Below, in pieces: positions 58,200 to 64,000 of a stretch of DNA of 64,000 nt (positions within the stretch are counted from its first letter, which is position 1; every line of letters starts with the position of its first letter). The stretch spans positions 1,984,001 to 2,048,000 of the forward strand of contig CAVUYE010000002.1 of assembly GCA_963745665.1 (NCBI GenBank), in the 5' to 3' direction. The DNA comes from Bog-473 sp963745665 (GTDB taxonomy: Bacteria > Actinomycetota > Acidimicrobiia > Acidimicrobiales > RAAP-2). Below the pieces are notes generated by a model. That model did no database searches and was not told where the DNA came from. It worked only from the letters and a program-made list of their open reading frames with translations. Made by a program: the position numbers and the translations under genes.

Positions 58200-59137
58200 C
58201 CCGCCCCGCCACGGGCGAGGCGGACACCACGGACCCGCGACCGCGACCGCGCCTGGCCGTGGCGGCCTGTGCCCGGTTCCCCGACCTGCACGACGACTGG
58301 CCCCTCTTGCGTCAGGCGCTGACCGACGTCGGGGTGGATGCCACGACGGCGGTCTGGAATGACCCCGCCGTCGACTGGACCGCGTACGACCTGGTGCTGG
58401 CCAGTGGCGCCTGGGACAACATCCATCACGTCGACGCGTTCCTTTCGTGGGCCGACGGGATCGCCGCCTCCGGCGTGCCGGTGCACAACTCCCCGGCCAC
58501 GCTCCGGTGGAACATCGACAAGCGCTACCTGCTCGACCTGGAGCGGGCCGGCGTCCCGACCGTCCCGACGACGTGGGTGGAACCGGGAGCCCACGGCGAC
58601 AGCGACAGCGACATGCCGGACTTCCCCGACGGCGAGGTCGTGGTCAAGCCCTCGGTCTCCGGCGGTGGCTACCGCACGGCACGCTACGCACCCCACGAGC
58701 ACCCGGCGGCCCGTGCCCACGTGCGGGAGCTGACCGCCGCCGGCCGGACTGCCATGGTGCAGCCCTACGAGCACCGGGTCGATGCCGAGGGTGAGGCCGC
58801 CCTCATCTACGTCGGGGGGCGCTTCAGCCACGCCGTTCACAAGGACCCGATGATCCGCCGCGGCGTGGGGCCCACCGACAGCCTGGTCGACAACCAGGTG
58901 ATGACGGGGGCCATGGCGACGCCGGCGCAGCTCCGCCTGGCCGGACGGGCCCTGGCCGCTGCGGAACACCTCCTCGGCCCGACCACCTACGCCCGCGTCG
59001 ACATGGTGGAGACGACCGCGGCCGGCCCCGCGCTGCTCGAGCTCGAGCTGCTCGATCCGGTGCTGTTCCTCACTTTCCACCCCCCGGCAGCGGAGTTGTT
59101 GGCCCAGGAGTTGGCCCGCCTGCTCGAACGGCCGTAA
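58196..59137 (+). CDS. ATP-grasp domain protein
   Basis: The gene encodes 313 aa from a TTG overlapping the dppF stop (TTGA). The preatp-grasp region has LASGAWDNIHHVDAFLSW. The ATP-grasp fold has VVVKPSVSGGGYRTARY, MVQPYEHRVDAEGEAALIYV, and a metal site in YARVDMVETTAAGPALLELEL. ATP-grasp enzymes join a carboxylate to an amine or thiol. Coupling to a peptide importer suggests action on a peptide-like substrate, which is inference. Confidence 0.8.
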   Translation: MTRPATGEADTTDPRPRPRLAVAACARFPDLHDDWPLLRQALTDVGVDATTAVWNDPAVDWTAYDLVLASGAWDNIHHVDAFLSWADGIAASGVPVHNSPATLRWNIDKRYLLDLERAGVPTVPTTWVEPGAHGDSDSDMPDFPDGEVVVKPSVSGGGYRTARYAPHEHPAARAHVRELTAAGRTAMVQPYEHRVDAEGEAALIYVGGRFSHAVHKDPMIRRGVGPTDSLVDNQVMTGAMATPAQLRLAGRALAAAEHLLGPTTYARVDMVETTAAGPALLELELLDPVLFLTFHPPAAELLAQELARLLERP

Positions 59138-59180
59138 GCGCCGGCCCGACAGGCACCGCGCGGTACCGAATTCTCGTGCA

Positions 59181-61037
59181 GTGAGCCACCTGCTCGTCCG
59201 CGGCAGAGTCACCGAAATACCCGCCACTTGCTGGGCGAATGAAAGCTCGACGAGCCTCCCGACGGCTAGCGTCGACCGACGTGTTCGTGCGCGCTTGCAG
59301 AACGTGACGGCTGAGAGCAGCCTTCTGACGCGGCCTGCTCGCCAGGAGGCGCACAGGGCTCCCGGAAGGCGTTCCAGCGGCGCCCGCGCCGGAGACATCG
59401 CCTTTCTCGCGACCATCGTCGTGGCGGTCCTCGCCGGAGCGCTGCTGCGCGCCTGGTATTTCTTCCACATCCCGACGAGCTCGGACAGCGCCGTCGTCGG
59501 GCTGATGGCCAATGCCATTCTCCACGGGCACTTCAGTGCCTTCTATTGGGGTCAGCCTTACGGAGGGGTCGAGCCCTACGCCGTGGCGCCGCTGTTTGCG
59601 CTCTTCGGCCACAGCGCCGCCGTTCTCAGCCTCACGCCGGCCCTCCTCTCGTGCGCAGCCGCCCTGGTGAGCTGGCGCGCGACCCTCCGACTTGTGCGGA
59701 TTCCCCGGTTGGCCGCCATCGCCGGCGTCCTCGTCTGGGTCGCTCCCGACGCCTTTGTCGCCAACTCGACGCGAGAGGGCGGCTTTCGTGGCGTGACCAT
59801 GCTGTGCGGGTTGGTCTGCATCCTGTGCGCGCTGCGGCTGCTCGACGGTTCGCGTCGGTTCGTGGACGTTGTCGTGCTCGGGCTCATGGCCGGGCTGGGC
59901 TGGTGGTCCTCACCCGAGGTGGTGTACTTCCTCTTCCCGGCCGGCCTCCTGGTGCTGGGCGCCGTCTTCGGTGGCCGGCTGTTGTTGCGGGAATGGCTCA
60001 TTCGCCTCAGCGTCGGGGTCGCGGCGCTCGTCGTCGGAGCGCTGCCCTGGCTCTGGGCCAACGTGCATTCAGGATTCCTCTCCCTGAAGCCCTCGAGCTT
60101 CCCTGCCGGATCGACCAGCGCGCTCAACTCCGGGTACTGGGGGAGGCTCAACGTCTTCATCCACTACTCGCTGCCAACCGAGCTGAACCTCCGCCGCCTG
60201 GGGACGGGAGACTTCCTCCTCAGCGACACCGAGTCGGGAGTGCGGCACGCGTTGGGCGTCTCCATCACGATCGCCGTTCTCGTCGTGCTGGCCGCCGCGG
60301 TGGTGTTGTGCGCCTGCCGGGGCGGACGCTGGCTCGCCATTGCGGCGGGCGTCGTGGTCTTCCCGTTCCTGTTCGCCGCGCAGCCGGGAACGTGGTTCTG
60401 GAACAACGGTCAGTACATCACGTTTCTCGGCCCACTCCTGGTGTTGGCCGTCGTCCCGGGGCTGGAGGAGGCCTTCCAGAGGGTTGGACGCCATAGCGCT
60501 CGGGACAGCCAGGCGGTGACCACTGCGGCGCTCTGTGTCTCCCTCGCCGCCGCCCTGGTGCTCTCCCTCTTCGCATTGGCTGGGGACAACCAGACCTCCG
60601 TCGGGCAAATGGCTTCCGACTGGGGGAACCCGAACGCGCCAGCCGAGTCTGCAATCAGCGTGCTGCAGGCACACGGGGTGCGCGACGGGTTCGCCGACTA
60701 CTGGGTGGCCTACAAGCTCGACCTTCTCAGTGGCCAGACGCTCACCATCACCCCGGCCAAGGGTGACGTCGACCGTCAACCGCAATTCGCAAGAGCCGTG
60801 ACACGCGCAGCACAGCAGGCCTGGCTCTTCGTCCCACCGTCCCAGATGACCGCGGCGCTCGCGCAGTTCTTCAGCACGATCCCCGGGCCCGATGACATCA
60901 CCGAGTCACGGTTCCTCGTTGCGCTCGACATCCTGCACGTTCCTTACCGCGAGGTGCACGCCGGCATCCTGACGGCGGTCGTGCCGGACAGGCACATCAC
61001 CATCGCCGAAGTGGCGGCGGTTCCCGCCGGCGCCTAA
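59181..61037 (+). CDS. Polytopic glycosyltransferase-like membrane protein
   Basis: The 618-aa protein has about ten hydrophobic segments starting near residue 73 (IAFLATIVVAVLAGALLRAW). The first periplasmic loop has IPTSSDSAVVGLMANAILHG and YWGQPYGGVEPYAVAPLF, the style of GT39/GT-C dolichyl-phosphate-sugar transferases. The C-terminal soluble part has SAISVLQAHGVRDGFADYWV. The GTG start at 59181 is uncertain, as GTG 59304 would give a shorter N-terminal tail. The gene is intact and slightly less GC-biased than its neighbours. Acceptor unknown. Confidence 0.75.
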   Translation: MSHLLVRGRVTEIPATCWANESSTSLPTASVDRRVRARLQNVTAESSLLTRPARQEAHRAPGRRSSGARAGDIAFLATIVVAVLAGALLRAWYFFHIPTSSDSAVVGLMANAILHGHFSAFYWGQPYGGVEPYAVAPLFALFGHSAAVLSLTPALLSCAAALVSWRATLRLVRIPRLAAIAGVLVWVAPDAFVANSTREGGFRGVTMLCGLVCILCALRLLDGSRRFVDVVVLGLMAGLGWWSSPEVVYFLFPAGLLVLGAVFGGRLLLREWLIRLSVGVAALVVGALPWLWANVHSGFLSLKPSSFPAGSTSALNSGYWGRLNVFIHYSLPTELNLRRLGTGDFLLSDTESGVRHALGVSITIAVLVVLAAAVVLCACRGGRWLAIAAGVVVFPFLFAAQPGTWFWNNGQYITFLGPLLVLAVVPGLEEAFQRVGRHSARDSQAVTTAALCVSLAAALVLSLFALAGDNQTSVGQMASDWGNPNAPAESAISVLQAHGVRDGFADYWVAYKLDLLSGQTLTITPAKGDVDRQPQFARAVTRAAQQAWLFVPPSQMTAALAQFFSTIPGPDDITESRFLVALDILHVPYREVHAGILTAVVPDRHITIAEVAAVPAGA

Positions 61038-61038
61038 G

Positions 61039-62565
61039 TCACGCGCCTTCTGCCGGAGCCTCCACTGCCTCGGATGCTTCCACCGTGGGCGCCTCGTCGG
61101 CGACCTCAGCGTCCGCAGGGGCGGCAGGGGCGACATCGGCCTCAGCGGCAGCTTCGGCGCCAGCGGGTGCTTCGCCAGCGGGTGCTTCGGCAGCAACCGG
61201 TGCTTCGGCGACAGCCGGGCCCTCGCTCCCGCCCTCGCCGGCCGGCGGCACCACGTGCGTGCCCGTCTGCTCGGCGAAGTCGGCCCAGGCCGCCTGCGCC
61301 TCGGTCTCGGGGGTGAACTCACCCTCGGCGTAGTCGAAGCCGATGTAGTTGCCCTCTTCGTCGTAGGCGTGCTCGCCGAAGGCCTCGCGGTACTCCTCGG
61401 AGACCTCGCCGCCCTCGGCGGCCTGCTTGATCGACAGGGAGATCCGCCGGCGCTGCAGGTCGATGTCGATGATCTTGACCCACAGCTCCTCGCCCGGCGT
61501 GACGACCTGCTCGGGCAGGTCCACGTGGTGCACCGCCATCTCCGAGATGTGCACCAGGCCCTCAATACCGTCACCCACCTGCACGAAGGCGCCGAAGGGC
61601 ACCAGCTTGGTGATACGGCCGTAGACGAGCTGGCCCACCGCGTGCGAGTCGGCGAACTCCTGCCAGGGGTCGGACTGCGTGGCCTTGAGCGACAGGCTGA
61701 TGCGCTCCTTGTCGAGGTCGACGTCGAGCACCTCGACCTCTATTTCGTCGCCCACCGAGACCACCGACGACGGGTGGTCGACGTGCTTCCAGCTGAGCTC
61801 GGAGACGTGCACGAGCCCGTCCATGCCGCCCAGGTCGACGAAGGCGCCGAAGTTGACGACCGAGGAGACGACGCCCGTGCGGCGCTCGCCCGGCTTGAGG
61901 TTCTGCAGGAAGTCGCCCCGCTGCTCCTTCTGGGCCTCTTCCAGCCAGGCCCGACGCGACAGCACCACGTTGTTGCGGTTGCGGTCGAGCTCGATGATCT
62001 TGGCCTCAATGACCTTGCCCACGTACGGCTGCAGCTCGCGCACACGACGCAGCTCGACGAGCGAAGCGGGCAGGAAGCCGCGCAGGCCGATGTCGACGAT
62101 CAGGCCGCCCTTGACGACCTCGATGACGGGACCGGACACCATCTCGCCGTTGTTCTTCTTCTCTTCAATGGTCGTCCAGGCCCGCTCGTACTGGGCGCGC
62201 TTCTTGGACAGGACGAGGCGTCCCTCCTTGTCCTCCTTCTGGAGCACGAGGGCCTCGACGTGGTCGCCCAGCGAGACGATCTCGGACGGGTCGACGTCGT
62301 TGCGGATGGAGAGCTCGCGGGCGGGGATGACCCCTTCGGACTTGAAGCCGATGTCGAGGAGGACCTCGTCGCGGTCGATCTTGACGACCGTCCCCTCAAT
62401 GACGTCGCCGTCGTCGAACTCGATGATGGAGTCACCCATCGCCTTTTCGAGATCGGCGTCACCGAGATCGTCGTCGACGATGGCGCGGGGGGTGTAGTTC
62501 CCCTCGGCGTCGAAGCTGCCCATCGCTTCGGGGGAGAGGAGGGTGGTGCGTGCTGCGTCAGCCAT
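61039..62565 (-). CDS. rpsA: 30S ribosomal protein S1
   Basis: The 508-aa protein has four S1 RNA-binding domains: DGDVIEGTVVKIDRDEVLLD (about 50), SGPVIEVVKGGLIVD (about 140), RTGVVSSVVNFGAFVDLGG (about 225) and VYGRITKLVPFGAFVQVGD (about 310). An Ala/Glu/Pro-rich acidic tail runs from about residue 440, as usual in actinobacteria. It starts at the ATG at 62565 behind AAGGAG. A hairpin lies in the leader at 62582-62602. Confidence 0.96.
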   Translation of the reverse strand: MADAARTTLLSPEAMGSFDAEGNYTPRAIVDDDLGDADLEKAMGDSIIEFDDGDVIEGTVVKIDRDEVLLDIGFKSEGVIPARELSIRNDVDPSEIVSLGDHVEALVLQKEDKEGRLVLSKKRAQYERAWTTIEEKKNNGEMVSGPVIEVVKGGLIVDIGLRGFLPASLVELRRVRELQPYVGKVIEAKIIELDRNRNNVVLSRRAWLEEAQKEQRGDFLQNLKPGERRTGVVSSVVNFGAFVDLGGMDGLVHVSELSWKHVDHPSSVVSVGDEIEVEVLDVDLDKERISLSLKATQSDPWQEFADSHAVGQLVYGRITKLVPFGAFVQVGDGIEGLVHISEMAVHHVDLPEQVVTPGEELWVKIIDIDLQRRRISLSIKQAAEGGEVSEEYREAFGEHAYDEEGNYIGFDYAEGEFTPETEAQAAWADFAEQTGTHVVPPAGEGGSEGPAVAEAPVAAEAPAGEAPAGAEAAAEADVAPAAPADAEVADEAPTVEASEAVEAPAEGA

Positions 62566-62581
62566 GGTGAAGCTCCTTGCG

Positions 62582-62602
62582 GCGGGTGCGACTTGCACCC
62601 GC
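62582..62602 (-). promoter_or_regulatory. Perfect leader hairpin just upstream of the rpsA Shine-Dalgarno
   Basis: An 8-bp stem (GCGGGTGC with its complement) encloses a 5-nt loop and ends 16 nt before the rpsA ATG, immediately 5' of AAGGAG. S1 autoregulates its own translation in E. coli, so a similar control is possible here. A TACGCT -10 candidate lies at 62678-62673. Confidence 0.5.
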
Positions 62603-62733
62603 AGGACCGCGCCGGGGTCAGTTCGAGGAATACGGGTTGCGCCGCCACCGGAGCCGGCGGGCAAGACGGGTCAGCGTAGCAGCTGCTCAGGGGGGTTCTC
62701 CCCCTTCGCGCCGCCTCGTCTACCCCTTCGCCC
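62603..62733. other. polA-rpsA intergenic region
   Basis: The region contains the rpsA promoter candidate and a short GGGGG-TTCT-CCCCC hairpin (62691-62704) downstream of polA. The hairpin has no T-tract and could at best be a weak terminator. Confidence 0.4.
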
Positions 62734-64000
62734 CTATCCCTTTGCGGCCGCCCAGCTCGGCCCCGTCGCCATGGAGATGGTGAGGGGGACCTGGAGGTCG
62801 GCCGCCCCGGTCAGGGCGGACTCGGTGAGGCGGCGCACGTCCTCCTCCTCGCCGGCGGCAACCTCGACGATGACCTCGTCGTGCACCTGGAGCACGAGGC
62901 GGCTGGCCAGCTGCTGGGCCTCGAGGTCACGGTCCAGGCGCACCAGCGCCAGCTTGAAGATGTCGGCGGCCAGTCCCTGAATGCCGGCGTTCATGGCCTG
63001 GCGCTCGGCCGCCTGGCGGACCCGGTAGTTCGCCGAGAGCAGGTCGGGCAGCGGCCGGATGCGGCCGAAGAGCGTGCGGGTGGCGCCCTCAATCTTGGCA
63101 TCGGCCACGGCATGGTCCATGTACTGCTTCACGAGCGGGAAGGCGCCGAAGTAGCTCTCCATGATGGCGGCCGCCTCCTCGACCGCGACGCCAAGGCGCT
63201 GGCTCAGCCCGTAGGCCTCCATGCCGTAGGCCAGGCCGTAGGAGACCATCTTGGAGTACTCGCGCTGGGTATGGCTCACCTCTTCGGGCAGGATCCCGTA
63301 GACGGCCGCCGCCACCGTCCGGTGCACGTCCGACCCGGTCGTCAGCGCGTCGATCAACCCCGGGTCACCCGAGAGGTGCGCGATGCAACGCAACTCCACC
63401 TGGTCGTAGTCGGCCACCAGGAATGTGCAGCCCTCCGCCGGCACGAAGGCCCGCCGGAACTGCTTGCCCTGCTCTGTCCGCACCGGGATGTTGTGCAGGT
63501 TGGGGCGGTCCGACGAGATGCGCCCGGTCCGGGCCACCGTCTGCCCGAACGACGCGTGGATGCGCCCGTCGGGGCCCACCTCGGCCAGCAGGCTCTCGCC
63601 GTAGGTCGAGCGCAGCTTCTCCACCTCGCGGTAGGCCAGCAGCGTCTCGATGATCGGGTGGTCGCCCCGCAGGCTCTCGAGCGTCTGCGCGTCGGTCGAG
63701 AAACCGGTCTTGGTCTTCTTGCCCGGGGTCAGGCCGAGCTCGTCGTAGAGCACGGTCCGCAGCTGGGGCGTCGAGTTGACGTTGAACTCGTGGCCGGCGA
63801 GCTCCTGCACCTCGGCCTGCAGGCTGGCCGCCGACTCCTTCAGGGCATCGGTGATCACCTGCAGCTCGGCCCTGTCCACGCCGATGCCGGCCACTTCCAT
63901 CTTGGCCAGGACCCGCACCAGCGGCGTCTCGATGTCGTCGTGCAGCTGCACCATGTTATCGACGTCGATGCGGTGACGGAAGCCCAGGGCCATGCCCGCG
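62734..64000 (-). CDS. polA: DNA polymerase I, C-terminal polymerase domain (5' end beyond the window)
   Basis: The last 420 or so residues of a family A polymerase are present. Motif A is FLVADYDQVELR, motif B is REYSKMVSYGLAYGMEAYGL (O-helix) and motif C is LVLQVHDEVIVE. RISSDRPNLHNIPVRTEQG is also typical. The frame continues past the right window edge, where the exonuclease domains must lie. It fills gaps in excision repair and replication. rpsA follows 168 bp downstream. Confidence 0.95.
   Translation of the reverse strand, partial: AGMALGFRHRIDVDNMVQLHDDIETPLVRVLAKMEVAGIGVDRAELQVITDALKESAASLQAEVQELAGHEFNVNSTPQLRTVLYDELGLTPGKKTKTGFSTDAQTLESLRGDHPIIETLLAYREVEKLRSTYGESLLAEVGPDGRIHASFGQTVARTGRISSDRPNLHNIPVRTEQGKQFRRAFVPAEGCTFLVADYDQVELRCIAHLSGDPGLIDALTTGSDVHRTVAAAVYGILPEEVSHTQREYSKMVSYGLAYGMEAYGLSQRLGVAVEEAAAIMESYFGAFPLVKQYMDHAVADAKIEGATRTLFGRIRPLPDLLSANYRVRQAAERQAMNAGIQGLAADIFKLALVRLDRDLEAQQLASRLVLQVHDEVIVEVAAGEEEDVRRLTESALTGAADLQVPLTISMATGPSWAAAKG

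Noticed and set aside
57086..59137. A DppF-ATP-grasp fusion of 683 aa
   Set aside because: The frame between about 57571 and 58196 is not the DppF frame. One extra base joins two separate genes.

Overview
The window is very GC-rich DNA from an actinobacterium, most likely of the Acidimicrobiia. The backbone shows the actinobacterial run uvrC-rapZ-yvcK-gapA-pgk-tpiA-secG, uvrA, uvrB-coaE and polA-rpsA. An AftD-like arabinofuranosyltransferase (DUF3367 type) and a secreted protein with GYWLVASDGGIF repeats, which I associate with Acidimicrobiia, support the assignment. The class assignment is inference.

Positions 1-18.5 kb are a mobile region ending at a tRNA-Leu(GAG) gene. It opens with a cyclase/AAA-ATPase/TPR regulator gene split by a complete IS21-family element (2217-5334) that carries a pRiA4b ORF-3-type passenger gene. 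A gene-poor stretch follows, with a recombinase relic and two long perfect-arm inverted repeats. Then come a large serine recombinase, a second pRiA4b-like gene, two unrecognised small genes, two different IS110-family elements with structured non-coding flanks (candidate bridge-RNA loci), a TacA/TacT-like toxin-antitoxin pair, and a rep + serine recombinase module whose recombinase reads into the tRNA 3' end. Both serine recombinase genes end in the same 13-bp sequence (8872-8884 and 18442-18454), the second copy covering the tRNA 3' end. This suggests tandem integration at the tRNA.

Positions 18.6-39.8 kb are mostly housekeeping genes on the minus strand: a peptide-type substrate-binding lipoprotein, SecG, the lower-glycolysis genes tpiA/pgk/gapA, the yvcK/rapZ/uvrC overlap chain, nadA and a DUF427 protein on the plus strand, a DUF222/HNH protein, uvrA, a secreted 42-residue-repeat protein, a SnoaL-like protein, uvrB and coaE. 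Between yvcK and gapA, where actinobacteria usually carry whiA, there is no gene.

Positions 39.8-54.2 kb are an envelope-glycan region: a methyltransferase, the AftD-like transferase, a coupled SGNH hydrolase/flippase/GT4 operon, a polytopic membrane protein, a UGM-like FAD oxidoreductase and a GT39-like transferase. Positions 54.3-59.1 kb are a peptide ABC transporter operon (dppBCDF type) ending in an ATP-grasp gene, followed by another polytopic glycosyltransferase, rpsA and the 3' part of polA.

Eleven genes between 21.5 and 58.2 kb (including pgk, yvcK, rapZ, nadA and dppB) are broken by small indels. I could place 27, and 24 of them are one extra base. Reading frames continue cleanly on both sides with no internal stops, so I treat them as consensus sequencing errors and annotate whole genes across them. 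The mobile region, uvrA, uvrB, rpsA and polA show none.
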